Assembly: GCA_946887345.1 (NCBI GenBank)
Contig: CAMPKR010000088.1
Location: forward strand, 1 to 8,528
Direction of reading: 5' to 3'
Source of the DNA: an uncultured Bacteroidota bacterium
GTDB taxonomy: Bacteria; Bacteroidota; Bacteroidia; Chitinophagales; Chitinophagaceae
Length of the DNA: 8,528 nt
Of the stretch, positions 1 to 6,261 are shown piece after piece; within the stretch, counting starts at the first letter, position 1; each line of letters opens with the position of its first letter. Both the position numbers and the translations under genes were made by a program. The notes beneath the pieces were generated by a model. The model was not told the DNA's origin and did not search any database. It worked only from the letters and a program-made list of their open reading frames with translations.

Positions 1-904
1 TTCCATTGCGGAGTATTGCTGCCTTTTTCTCCCTGGTGGTCGGAATGATCGCCTGAGATGGAATAAGCAGAGCGTTGTTATCGCTGTTGAACGGAACGAT
101 AACGTGAGCGAAGGAACCCGCCGTGAGTGTATTGTTGGCATTGGGAATAACAGCCTGCACGCGAATATTTCGCGTATTGACATCGGCACCGGGCTCTATT
201 GTTTTGATGTTGCCGGTAAGTGTATCTATGCTGCCGCTTACGCTGAAGAAAACTTCTTTACCCTTGTGCAGGCTCTGACGGTAACGATCGGGCACCATGA
301 AATCGATGCGCAGGGGATTGATCTGCTGGAGCTTGGTGATAACAGACGAGGGACTGATGACAGCGCCCATGCTTATGTTGCGAATGCCTACCACGCCATC
401 AAAGGGGGCAATGATGCTTGTTTTGCGCAGCTGTGCTTCTTGGAAGGCGATGTCCGCATCTATAGCCTGAATCTGGCTTAGCGTGGTTTCAAAATCCTGT
501 TTGCTGATGCCGCCGATCTTTACCAATTCTTCCTGGCGATCTTTTATTTTAAGCTGAAGATTTTTCTGGGTTTTGAGTTTTTGTATCTGGGCTGCAATGT
601 CGGCATTGTATAACTGAACCAGTTTTTGTCCTTTTCTCACCCTTGCCCCTTCGGTGAAGAAGATGCCTGTAACGCGGCCGGAAATTTCGGGCAGGATATT
701 TATTTCTTCGTTGGGTAGCAGGGTGCCGCTTGCTGCATACTCATCGCGGAAGGAATGAGGCTGAAGCACGTAAGCTTCCGCCGTCACGATTTTGGAACGG
801 GATACGGTTTTTGTTTTTTCATCTTTCTTGTTGTTGCAGCTGAGAGCGGATAAAAGAGTGATGGTAAATAGTGATGATATTAAAATACGGGATACTGAGT
901 TCAT
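1..904 (-). CDS. RND-type efflux periplasmic adaptor (membrane fusion protein), 3' end outside window
   Basis: An open frame runs on the minus strand from the ATG at 904 to the left edge: 301 codons without a stop, so the C-terminus is missing. The family is usually about 350-400 residues. The adaptor links an inner-membrane RND pump to an outer-membrane channel. Residues 1-23 are a hydrophobic leader ending in SALSC, a plausible but non-canonical lipobox with Cys23. Residues 59-100 (SGTLLPNEE, ISGRVTGIFFTEGARVRKGQ) form the first half of the lipoyl-like domain. A helical hairpin follows at about 101-160. IIAPFDGVVGIRNISMGAVI (164-183) is the classic second lipoyl half. The beta-barrel region is at about 197-272, with EPGADVNTRNIRVQAVIPN, and then IPSQAII (281-287) opens the membrane-proximal domain. 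The pump gene would be expected beyond the left edge (inference). The family is certain; the exported substrate is unknown. Confidence 0.93.
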   Translation of the reverse strand, partial: MNSVSRILISSLFTITLLSALSCNNKKDEKTKTVSRSKIVTAEAYVLQPHSFRDEYAASGTLLPNEEINILPEISGRVTGIFFTEGARVRKGQKLVQLYNADIAAQIQKLKTQKNLQLKIKDRQEELVKIGGISKQDFETTLSQIQAIDADIAFQEAQLRKTSIIAPFDGVVGIRNISMGAVISPSSVITKLQQINPLRIDFMVPDRYRQSLHKGKEVFFSVSGSIDTLTGNIKTIEPGADVNTRNIRVQAVIPNANNTLTAGSFAHVIVPFNSDNNALLIPSQAIIPTTREKKAAILRNG

Positions 905-941
905 TATACCTTTTTAGTCTATAATTTTAAATCCGGACAAG

Positions 942-974
942 CAAAGGTATTGAACCTGACTAATAGTAAGACAA
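942..974 (-). promoter_or_regulatory. Bacteroidota-type promoter for the efflux adaptor gene
   Basis: On the minus strand TACCTTTG (949-942) matches the Bacteroidota primary-sigma -7 consensus TAnnTTTG perfectly. A TTG at 974-972 lies 22 bp upstream, inside the usual spacing for the -33 element. Transcription would start near 935, leaving a leader of about 30 nt before the ATG at 904. It lies in the 92-bp spacer shared with the divergent gene at 997, for which I see no equally good box. Confidence 0.55.
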
Positions 975-996
975 TAGAAACATAGTTATTGCTGAT

Positions 997-2079
997 ATGC
1001 CACAGAAAAGAATGTTAATTATGCTGGTAATAAGCCTCGTGGTTGTGGCAATTTGGCAGTACCTGCTTTCCGTATCGGATGATTTTGTTAGGGGTTATTC
1101 CCTGTTGATATTCGGACCGTTGCAGTGGTTCAGGAGTTTCCTGCTTGGATGGATACCTTTCAGTATTGGTGATGTATTATATATAGCTGCTTCGCTGCTG
1201 ATCATTGTGCTGATCTCTAAATGGATATATGCATTGATAAAAAGGCAAGTAACGAAGACAACTTTTCTGAAAGAATTGTTGCAGGTATTTGTTGCTGCAG
1301 GAATAGTGTATATATGGTTTTTCCTGGGCTGGGGAGGTAACTACAACAAGCGGCCGCTGGCGGAATACTGGGAATTGCGGAAAGACACCAGTGGAGTGGA
1401 TGACAGCAGCCTGATCGCTTTTGACAAATATCTTATTGCAAAACTGGACGAGTATGCACCGCAAGCTAAGTTTAAGAGCTTCGAAGGAACAGAAAGACTT
1501 GCGAGGGAGTATTACGCGCAGTTTCCTGCCGCAACGAGTAAAAGTAATGTGCTGCAGATAAAGCCGGCAATTTTCGGGAATCTGCTGGAGTATGCAGGGA
1601 TACAAGGATATTATAATCCTTTTACCGGTGAGGGACAGATGAATGCACAGCTGCCCGACTTCATTCAGCCTTTTGTATTATGCCACGAGATGGCGCACCA
1701 GGCTGGAATAGCAGCTGAAGATGATGCGAACCTGCTGGCCTTTGTAGTTGGTACTAATACGAATGATCCTGCATTCCTCTACTCGTGCTACTTTAACGTG
1801 TGGCTGTACACGAACGGAGAATTGAGGTCAAGAGATTCGGTGCTGGCCAGGGAACTGAGAGACGGACTGAATAAGATCACACTTGGACATATAGAAACGC
1901 TGCGTGCGCTGAGAAGGAAATATAAAAGTCCGCTGAGCAGGCTAAGCAGCGTGTTTTATGATAACTACCTAAAGCTGCATAAACAGGAGAAAGGATTGGA
2001 GTCTTATGATGATGTAGTAAAGACGGCCATGGCCTGGGAAGAGAGGCGTGGCGGGGTAATGCCGGTGCGGCTGCCGTAG
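997..2079 (+). CDS. DUF3810 family membrane protein with HExxH motif (putative metallopeptidase)
   Basis: This 360-residue protein fits the DUF3810 family of Bacteroidota in length and layout. Three hydrophobic segments at about residues 6-24, 57-80 and 93-112 suggest an N-terminal membrane domain. A soluble region follows. It contains HEMAH at 230-234 preceded by FVLC, and EDDANLLAF at 241-249. This arrangement (HExxH, then a glutamate with an adjacent AN) is what zinc metallopeptidases of the gluzincin kind show: two His ligands, catalytic Glu231 and a downstream acidic ligand, here Glu241 or nearby. Activity is not established for the family, so peptidase is inference. The ATG at 997 is the first in frame. 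M6 and M9 are possible alternatives, but there is no clear Shine-Dalgarno to decide. It is transcribed divergently from the efflux adaptor and converges on the mutase gene. Confidence 0.85.
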   Translation: MPQKRMLIMLVISLVVVAIWQYLLSVSDDFVRGYSLLIFGPLQWFRSFLLGWIPFSIGDVLYIAASLLIIVLISKWIYALIKRQVTKTTFLKELLQVFVAAGIVYIWFFLGWGGNYNKRPLAEYWELRKDTSGVDDSSLIAFDKYLIAKLDEYAPQAKFKSFEGTERLAREYYAQFPAATSKSNVLQIKPAIFGNLLEYAGIQGYYNPFTGEGQMNAQLPDFIQPFVLCHEMAHQAGIAAEDDANLLAFVVGTNTNDPAFLYSCYFNVWLYTNGELRSRDSVLARELRDGLNKITLGHIETLRALRRKYKSPLSRLSSVFYDNYLKLHKQEKGLESYDDVVKTAMAWEERRGGVMPVRLP

Positions 2080-2113
2080 GGTATTGAGCTGCATCTCCAG
2101 GTTTCAGGTTAAT

Positions 2114-2142
2114 CATGGTTCGACTACGCTCACCACGACAGC
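2114..2142 (-). repeat. Dispersed intergenic repeat of the TGAGCGnAGTCGAA type
   Basis: Read on the minus strand, the segment is TGTCGTGGTGAGCG followed by TAGTCGAACCAT. It matches the form TGTCATTCTGAGCGAAGTCGAAGAAT, which I recall as a frequent intergenic sequence in Bacteroidota genomes. It folds as a TGGT/ACCA stem followed by tandem G-A/A-G mismatches and a G-C pair. On the plus strand it is followed by an uninterrupted T-run at 2143-2149, so it could also help terminate the DUF3810 transcript. Confidence 0.5.
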
Positions 2143-2165
2143 TTTTTTTGCTAGTTCTAGGGAGA

Positions 2166-2186
2166 TTGCGGGTTCGGAGCCCGCAA
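2166..2186. terminator. Strong hairpin between convergent genes, possible bidirectional terminator
   Basis: TTGCGGGTT (2166-2174) pairs with AGCCCGCAA (2178-2186) around the loop CGG: nine base pairs with one G-T wobble. It lies 39 bp past the mutase stop codon (minus strand) and 86 bp past the DUF3810 stop (plus strand). Neither side has a good T-tract immediately after the stem, so termination is inferred from position and stem strength only. Confidence 0.4.
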
Positions 2187-2225
2187 GAGCAGTTCTTTAG
2201 TGCGCCGTTTTCCCCTAATTTGTAG

Positions 2226-3779
2226 TTACCCCTTGTATTCTCCCCAGACGGCGCGAAGTGAGTCGGCTATTTCGCCGAGAGTGCAGAGATTTTCAACTGC
2301 TGCCACAACGGCGGGCATAATATTCTCAGTAGTTCCAGCGATGCGACGAATTTCATCAAGGCAGGCGCCAGCCCTGGCTGCATCACGTTTTTCACGGAGG
2401 GCCTTGAGTTTTTCCGATTGTGTTTGCCTGATAGAATCGTCTATTTTCAGTACAGGTGTTTTGTCTTCTTCTTTTACAGTGAACTTATTGACACCTACAA
2501 TTATCTTTTCGCCGTTCTCAATGGACTTATTGTATTGGTAGGCAGAGCGTGCAATTTCTTCCTGCATGAAGCCTTGCTCTATAGCTTTGACAGCACCCCC
2601 CATGACGTCAATCTTTTCTATCAGTTTCCAGGCATGAGCTTCTACTTCATTGGTGAGACTTTCGACGTAGTAGGAACCGGCAAGGGGGTCAACGGTTTGT
2701 GTCGCACCACTTTCAAAGGCAATAAGTTGCTGAGTACGGAGTGCGATCGATGCCGCTTCTTCCGTTGGCAGGGAGAGGGCTTCATCGTAGCCGTTGGTGT
2801 GCAAAGATTGAGTTCCGCCGAGTACTGCACTGAGCGCCTGCATGGCCACACGAACAATATTGTTCTTAGGTTGCTGTGCGGTGAGCGTGCTGCCCCCGGT
2901 TTGTGTATGGAAGCGGAGCATTTGTGCTTTGGGGTCAGTAGCGCCAAGTTCTTTGGTGATGTGGGCCCACATGCGGCGGGCTGCGCGAAACTTGGCTACC
3001 TCTTCAAAGATATTGTTGTGCGCGTTGAAGAAGAAGGAAAGGCGCTGTGCAAAGACGTTGATATCCAGTCCTTTTTCAATAGCAGCTTTCAGGTATGCCT
3101 TACCATTGGCCAGGGTGAAAGCCAGTTCCTGCACCGCATCAGAGCCCGCCTCGCGGATGTGGTAGCCGCTGATGGAAATGGTATTCCATTTGGGTACTTC
3201 CTTGCTGCAATACTCGAATATATCGGTAATGAGGCGCATGGAAGGGGCGGGCGGATAGATATAAGTGCCGCGAGCGGCGTATTCCTTTAATATATCGTTC
3301 TGGATAGTACCTGAAATCTTTTTTATGTCTGCGCCTTGCTTTTTTGCGAGGGCTATATATAATGAGAGGAGGATAAAACCTGTAGCGTTGATAGTCATGG
3401 AAGTAGAAATGTCTTCCAGCCTGATGCCTTTGAAGAGGAGCTCCATATCTTCCAGTGAATCGATGGCAACACCCACCTTACCTACTTCACCTTCTGACAT
3501 AGGGTGATCTGAGTCGTAGCCTATTTGTGTAGGGAGATCGAAAGCAACGGACAGACCGTTCACCCCCTGGCTAAGAAGGAAATGGTAGCGTTTGTTGGAC
3601 TCTTCTGCAGTGCTAAACCCAGCATACTGGCGCATAGTCCATAGACGGTCGCGGTACATGGAAGCATGAACGCCGCGAGTGAAGGGGAATTCGCCCGGCT
3701 TTTCATCCATGCGGATCGGCTCACAATACAGTCTTTTTATTTCAATACCGGAATCGGTCGTTATTTTCTTTTCTGACAT
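2226..3779 (-). CDS. Adenosylcobalamin-dependent acyl-CoA mutase, catalytic large subunit (methylmalonyl-CoA mutase type)
   Basis: This 517-residue protein is the catalytic TIM-barrel part of the methylmalonyl-CoA mutase family, which interconverts succinyl-CoA and methylmalonyl-CoA by radical rearrangement. Clear family blocks are [20 protein letters not shown] (31-50), [31 protein letters not shown] (75-93), [18 protein letters not shown] (160-177), [11 protein letters not shown] (203-213) and [10 protein letters not shown]. Tyr52 and Arg170 align with Tyr89 and Arg207 of the Propionibacterium enzyme, which handle the substrate carboxylate. Isobutyryl-CoA mutases carry Phe and Gln there, so a dicarboxylic acyl-CoA substrate is favoured. 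Tyr206-His207 match Tyr243-His244. The chain ends after the barrel and a short tail with no DxHxxG cobalamin-binding domain, so a separate small B12 subunit is needed; none is in the window. It follows the membrane-protein gene at 3839-4393 by 59 bp on the same strand. Start ATG at 3779; no strong ribosome site. Confidence 0.92.
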   Translation of the reverse strand: MSEKKITTDSGIEIKRLYCEPIRMDEKPGEFPFTRGVHASMYRDRLWTMRQYAGFSTAEESNKRYHFLLSQGVNGLSVAFDLPTQIGYDSDHPMSEGEVGKVGVAIDSLEDMELLFKGIRLEDISTSMTINATGFILLSLYIALAKKQGADIKKISGTIQNDILKEYAARGTYIYPPAPSMRLITDIFEYCSKEVPKWNTISISGYHIREAGSDAVQELAFTLANGKAYLKAAIEKGLDINVFAQRLSFFFNAHNNIFEEVAKFRAARRMWAHITKELGATDPKAQMLRFHTQTGGSTLTAQQPKNNIVRVAMQALSAVLGGTQSLHTNGYDEALSLPTEEAASIALRTQQLIAFESGATQTVDPLAGSYYVESLTNEVEAHAWKLIEKIDVMGGAVKAIEQGFMQEEIARSAYQYNKSIENGEKIIVGVNKFTVKEEDKTPVLKIDDSIRQTQSEKLKALREKRDAARAGACLDEIRRIAGTTENIMPAVVAAVENLCTLGEIADSLRAVWGEYKG

Positions 3780-3787
3780 CTCTGTTA

Positions 3788-3827
3788 GTTGATCAGTTGA
3801 ATTGTTGATCAGTTGATTAGTTGATAG
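3788..3827. repeat. Five tandem 8-bp GTTGA-type repeats
   Basis: Five consecutive 8-bp units read GTTGATCA, GTTGAATT, GTTGATCA, GTTGATTA and GTTGATAG. All share GTTGA in exact register; the last three bases vary. Units one and three are identical. The array fills most of the 59-bp spacer between the two minus-strand genes, ending 8 bp upstream of the mutase start codon. Its function is unknown. Confidence 0.8.
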
Positions 3828-3838
3828 AGTGCAGGTTC

Positions 3839-4393
3839 TTAAGCATGCGCGCCATATGATAGAATGCGCTTGGCTTCTTCGTTGATGAGGCCGAGTGCTA
3901 TCTCAGTGGGCATTTCGCCTTCGGTGGTGAGCACGTATTCTACAATTTTAGTGTGGAGTTCGCGACCGGGGCCAACCGGATCGAGATTGCGGGCAATCTG
4001 GCTGATCATCGCTATCTCCTGTTCTTTTGTGCGGCGCACTGTTTCCCAAACCTGGCGGGTAACATAAATTTGCTGGGCGAGATTGTGCTCAAATTCATCG
4101 TTAATAGCATAGATGAGGGCTTGCTGCAAGTCGGTAGTCGTCATTCCCTGCTGGTAGATTCGGGGTATAAGCTGGCGGGGATGAATACGCTCTATATATA
4201 ATGCAAGGCGTTCGTAGGCCTGGAGGCGGAGGCGAATAGTAGTTTCCTGGGTTCCGCTGAGCATAGTTAGCTGCTTTTGCCTGAACTGGGAATCGAGGAA
4301 ACGCCTCACAGTCATATTAACCGCGACCAATACGATAAGAGCGGGTATTACATATTTCAGTATTTCAAAAATTGTAGCTACGGTGGTAGTCAT
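3839..4393 (-). CDS. Membrane-anchored Bacteroidota protein of unknown function, upstream of the mutase
   Basis: This 184-residue protein has one predicted N-terminal membrane helix (about residues 8-27, [17 protein letters not shown]) directly followed by an arginine-rich stretch ([13 protein letters not shown]), which predicts a cytoplasmic C-terminal domain. The rest looks wholly helical and charged: [18 protein letters not shown] (53-70), a middle helix with [13 protein letters not shown], and [13 protein letters not shown] at the C-terminus. I recognise no catalytic motif. It resembles a conserved Bacteroidota family that may now be called DUF7935, but I am not certain of that name. It sits 59 bp before the mutase gene on the same strand, so the two are probably co-transcribed. 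A role connected to the mutase is only a guess from position. AGGA about 4 bases before the ATG gives modest support to this start. Confidence 0.8.
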   Translation of the reverse strand: MTTTVATIFEILKYVIPALIVLVAVNMTVRRFLDSQFRQKQLTMLSGTQETTIRLRLQAYERLALYIERIHPRQLIPRIYQQGMTTTDLQQALIYAINDEFEHNLAQQIYVTRQVWETVRRTKEQEIAMISQIARNLDPVGPGRELHTKIVEYVLTTEGEMPTEIALGLINEEAKRILSYGAHA

Positions 4394-4414
4394 ATCCTGT
4401 ATTTACGAGGGCAA

Positions 4415-4430
4415 AATAAAAGCTTTTATT
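4415..4430. promoter_or_regulatory. Perfect 16-bp palindrome in a divergent intergenic region, candidate operator
   Basis: AATAAAAG (4415-4422) is directly followed by its exact reverse complement CTTTTATT (4423-4430) with no spacer. It lies 22 bp upstream of the minus-strand start at 4393 and about 112 bp upstream of the plus-strand start at 4543. That is a fitting place for a dimeric repressor site for the minus-strand pair. AT-rich palindromes also arise by chance, so the regulatory call is tentative. No perfect TAnnTTTG box was found in this 149-bp spacer in either direction. Confidence 0.3.
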
Positions 4431-4542
4431 GGTTTCTAGTGTTCTGTGGCCCCAAATAGCTGTTGGTAAGTATAAAATATATGAACCGGGAAAACGATAA
4501 GGCACAGTTTTTTAGAATACATAAGAACAAAAAAAGTATCCT

Positions 4543-4998
4543 ATGCAAAACGAAAAAACAGTTGAGATCTTAAATGACCTCGTAATGATCAATAATGACC
4601 GTATAGAAGGCTATCGAAGGGCCATTAACGAGGCAAAAGACCTGGACGTGGACCTGAAAGCGACTTTTGAAGGTATGGAACGTGAAAGCGAGGGCCATAA
4701 ACAAGAGCTGATAGAACACATTCGCAAACATGGCGGCAGCGTAGCCCCCGGCACTACCACGTCGGGTAAGATATACCGTGCGTGGATGGATGTGAAGGCC
4801 ACATTTACAGGGCATGACAGGAAAGCGATACTTGCGTCGTGCGAGTTTGGCGAAGATGCGGCCCAGCGTGCCTATGAGGCTGCGCTTGGCGATGAAGGCC
4901 TGGATGCTGACTGCAGACCAATAGTATCAGAACAACAGCGTTCATTGAAAAACTCTCATGACCTGATAAAAAGGTATAGGGACTCACACGATCGCTAG
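4543..4998 (+). CDS. PA2169/DUF2383 family four-helix-bundle (ferritin-like) protein
   Basis: The 151-residue length and sequence fit the PA2169 family (DUF2383), small ferritin-like four-helix bundles of unproven function linked to stress responses. Four helices can be seen at about residues 5-31 (TVEILNDLVMINNDRIEGYR), 35-63 (LKATFEGMERESEGHKQELI), 91-117 (DRKAILASCEFGEDAAQRAY) and 121-147. A glycine-rich link at 64-76 joins helices two and three. Candidate metal-binding side chains are Glu22, Glu48 or Glu50, His52, Glu104 and His139; which of them bind metal cannot be told from sequence alone. There is no signal peptide, so it is cytoplasmic. The gene begins the plus-strand stress-type neighbourhood, and the ferritin-like lipoprotein gene follows after 39 bp, close enough to share a transcript. 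The ATG at 4543 follows an A-rich leader without a clear Shine-Dalgarno. Confidence 0.88.
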   Translation: MQNEKTVEILNDLVMINNDRIEGYRRAINEAKDLDVDLKATFEGMERESEGHKQELIEHIRKHGGSVAPGTTTSGKIYRAWMDVKATFTGHDRKAILASCEFGEDAAQRAYEAALGDEGLDADCRPIVSEQQRSLKNSHDLIKRYRDSHDR

Positions 4999-5037
4999 TA
5001 CAAGACATACAGCATCATTTAACCAACAGAAATCAAT

Positions 5038-5595
5038 ATGAAACTAAAATCGAAAGCGGTGTGCCTGCTGATGGCCGGAGGACTTTTTATGACCTCTTGC
5101 GGAAGCGGCACCAACGAAAGCGAAACCTCTGACACGACGCTTGCTGCGGATAGTATGCAGGCTGATATGGCCGGAAATCCTGAGCAGGACTTTATAAAAG
5201 ACGCCGTGGAAATGAACACCAGGGAGCTGGCGTGGCTTGACGCCGGTATGAAAATGGGTATGGACAACGAAGTGAAAGGCCATGCTAAAATGATGATGGC
5301 AGATCATGAACAAATGGGCACCGAAGTGAAGGACTATGCAGGCAAAAAGGGCCTGGAAGTGCCTAATGTAGATACTGCAGGAGAAGTAGACATAAATGAA
5401 AAGAAGGGCAAGGACTGGGACAGAAAGTGGGCAGAGAAAATGGTGGATGACCACCAGAAAGTGATCAAGAGATTTGAGAATGCACAGAATGATGTGAAAG
5501 ATGAAGAGCTCAGAACTATGATCACCAGCACGCTGCCAAAGCTTCGCAGCCACCTCGAAATGTCGGAAAAACTTAGAGATAAGCTGAGCAAATAA
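5038..5595 (+). CDS. DUF4142 domain lipoprotein (ferritin-like, envelope)
   Basis: This 185-residue protein starts with a lipoprotein signal peptide: MKLKSK, a hydrophobic core, then FMTSC with the lipidated Cys21. A low-complexity acidic linker (about 22-47) follows. The DUF4142 domain covers about 49-183. Its hallmarks are present: QDFIKDAVEMNTRELAWL (50-67), MMMADHEQM (85-93), MVDDHQKVIKRFENA (135-149) and LPKLRSHLEMSEKL (166-179). Repeated His/Glu positions (Glu63, His90, His139, His172) recall the four-helix ferritin-like fold proposed for the family. The function is unknown. The family is common in Bacteroidota and often sits beside stress genes. The gene lies 39 bp after the PA2169-family gene, probably in one unit, and is closed by the terminator at 5604-5645. 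The start at 5038 is fixed by the signal peptide. Confidence 0.92.
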   Translation: MKLKSKAVCLLMAGGLFMTSCGSGTNESETSDTTLAADSMQADMAGNPEQDFIKDAVEMNTRELAWLDAGMKMGMDNEVKGHAKMMMADHEQMGTEVKDYAGKKGLEVPNVDTAGEVDINEKKGKDWDRKWAEKMVDDHQKVIKRFENAQNDVKDEELRTMITSTLPKLRSHLEMSEKLRDKLSK

Positions 5596-5603
5596 AGCAG
5601 AAT

Positions 5604-5645
5604 TGGAGAAGGAATGAACGACTCATCCTTTTCCATTTTCTTTTT
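5604..5645 (+). terminator. Intrinsic terminator of the ferritin-like gene pair
   Basis: GGAGAAGG (5605-5612) pairs with CCTTTTCC (5627-5634) with one G-T wobble. Inside it ATGA (5614-5617) pairs with TCAT (5623-5626), leaving a single bulged A at 5613 and the loop ACGAC; T5604 also pairs with A5635. The stem is followed by ATTTTCTTTTT (5635-5645). It begins 9 bp after the lipoprotein stop codon. Confidence 0.82.
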
Positions 5646-5680
5646 GCGCGTAAGCGCTTTATGTAGAAGCTATTCTACAT
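5646..5680. repeat. Two further hairpins directly after the terminator
   Basis: GCGC-GTAA-GCGC (5646-5657) is a 4-bp stem closed by a GNRA-type loop. It is followed three bases later by ATGTAGAA-GCTA-TTCTACAT (5661-5680), a perfect 8-bp inverted repeat. The second could be a protein-binding site for the downstream gene at 5830 or a structured RNA element; the sequence does not decide between them. Confidence 0.5.
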
Positions 5681-5829
5681 TTAATTGAAGTTCATTTAAG
5701 GTTTGCGTTAATAACCATTACATATTGATAATAGTCGATTTTAATAGTGATTGTAAACCAATATCTTAGGGAGTGTGGATAACTATGACGGCAAGCTGAT
5801 AAATATGGCAGGAAATTTTCTCCAGTACT
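5681..5829 (+). promoter_or_regulatory. AT-rich upstream region of the gene at 5830
   Basis: This is the rest of the 234-bp gap between 5595 and 5830 and is markedly AT-rich. It must hold the promoter for 5830 because a terminator lies upstream, yet I find no exact TAnnTTTG box; the nearest is TAAGGTTTG (5698-5706), with one extra base. An imperfect direct repeat, AATAGTCGATT (5730-5740) and AATAGTGATT (5743-5752), is 13 bp apart. No convincing small gene is present. Confidence 0.35.
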
Positions 5830-6219
5830 ATGTATAAAATCAAAGTTATGTGGGCAAACGAATTAAATAAGCAACAAGAAACAACTTTTATGAATACGCT
5901 GACGGCGTGTGTAAACAAGGTTGTAAAAGACGGCTATACCGATAGCTTCAAGGTTACGGCCAAAGGTCTGTACTCCCCGGCGAAGGAAAAATTCTTTGCC
6001 CCGGAAGAAGTGCATGTACTGAACTTTTACCGCTTTGAAGGGGAATCAGATCCAGCGGATAACGCCATTATGTATGTAATAGAAACAGATGACGGCCTGA
6101 AAGGTACCTTGATAGATGCGTACGGGCCATACTCGGATATTGCAGTAACAACCTTTATGCAACTGGTAGATGACCTGAATAAGAAAGTAACTGACAGGGA
6201 TCATAAGCCTGCTGCTTAG
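5830..6219 (+). CDS. Small Bacteroidota protein of the family often labelled 'phosphoribosylpyrophosphate synthetase'
   Basis: The 129-residue protein matches, by memory, a family of about 100-residue Bacteroidota proteins with the pattern DGYTxDF, then EDFHVxxxYRFEGxxxPxD, then YAIxxxDGxKGxLxDAYGxY. Here these are DGYTDSFKV (34-42), EEVHVLNFYRFEGESDPAD (59-77) and YVIETDDGLKGTLIDAYGPY (82-101). Database entries sometimes call the family PRPP synthetase, but the protein is under half the size of that enzyme and shows no PRPP-binding loop, so I treat the function as unknown. It has no signal peptide or membrane segment. M7 or M21 are alternative starts; the latter would give the more usual family length, so the first 20 residues are uncertain. 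It is flanked by a terminator upstream and a hairpin cluster downstream, suggesting a single-gene transcript. Confidence 0.78.
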   Translation: MYKIKVMWANELNKQQETTFMNTLTACVNKVVKDGYTDSFKVTAKGLYSPAKEKFFAPEEVHVLNFYRFEGESDPADNAIMYVIETDDGLKGTLIDAYGPYSDIAVTTFMQLVDDLNKKVTDRDHKPAA

Positions 6220-6259
6220 CAGGGAAGAATTTGTGTGCCAATGTTATTATTCGGCACAT
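6208..6259 (+). repeat. Two tandem hairpins at the 3' end of the gene at 5830
   Basis: CCTGCT-GCTT-AGCAGG (6208-6223) is a perfect 6-bp hairpin that contains the TAG stop codon. TGTGCC (6234-6239) pairs with GGCACA (6253-6258) across a 13-nt AT-rich loop, extendable by a G-T pair. A third, stronger structure with a T-run follows at 6262. Together they may protect the 3' end or aid termination (inference). Confidence 0.55.
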
Positions 6260-6261
6260 TC

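Noticed and set aside
104..481. 125-codon open frame on the plus strand
   Set aside because: The minus strand here encodes the beta-barrel part of the efflux adaptor with strong family blocks; the plus frame is its shadow.
922..929. TAATTTTA as a -7 box for the plus-strand gene at 997
   Set aside because: It lacks the final G of TAnnTTTG and has no TTG at the right distance, so the support is too weak to annotate.
2166..2191. Possible tRNA 3' end (T-arm-like GCGGG-TTCGGAG-CCCGC)
   Set aside because: The conserved A of the T-loop is replaced by G, no CCA follows, and I find no matching acceptor strand, D-arm or anticodon arm within 80 bp upstream.
2418..3290. 290-codon open frame on the plus strand
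   Set aside because: It lies entirely opposite the clearly coding mutase gene. Its translation has no recognisable domain and many Cys and Phe runs typical of antisense shadow frames.
3788..3827. CRISPR-like array
   Set aside because: The period is only 8 bp with a 5-bp invariant core. There is no repeat-spacer structure and no cas gene.
5044..5553. 169-codon open frame on the minus strand
   Set aside because: It is antisense to the DUF4142 lipoprotein, whose signal peptide and domain are clear. The His/Phe-rich translation resembles no known protein.
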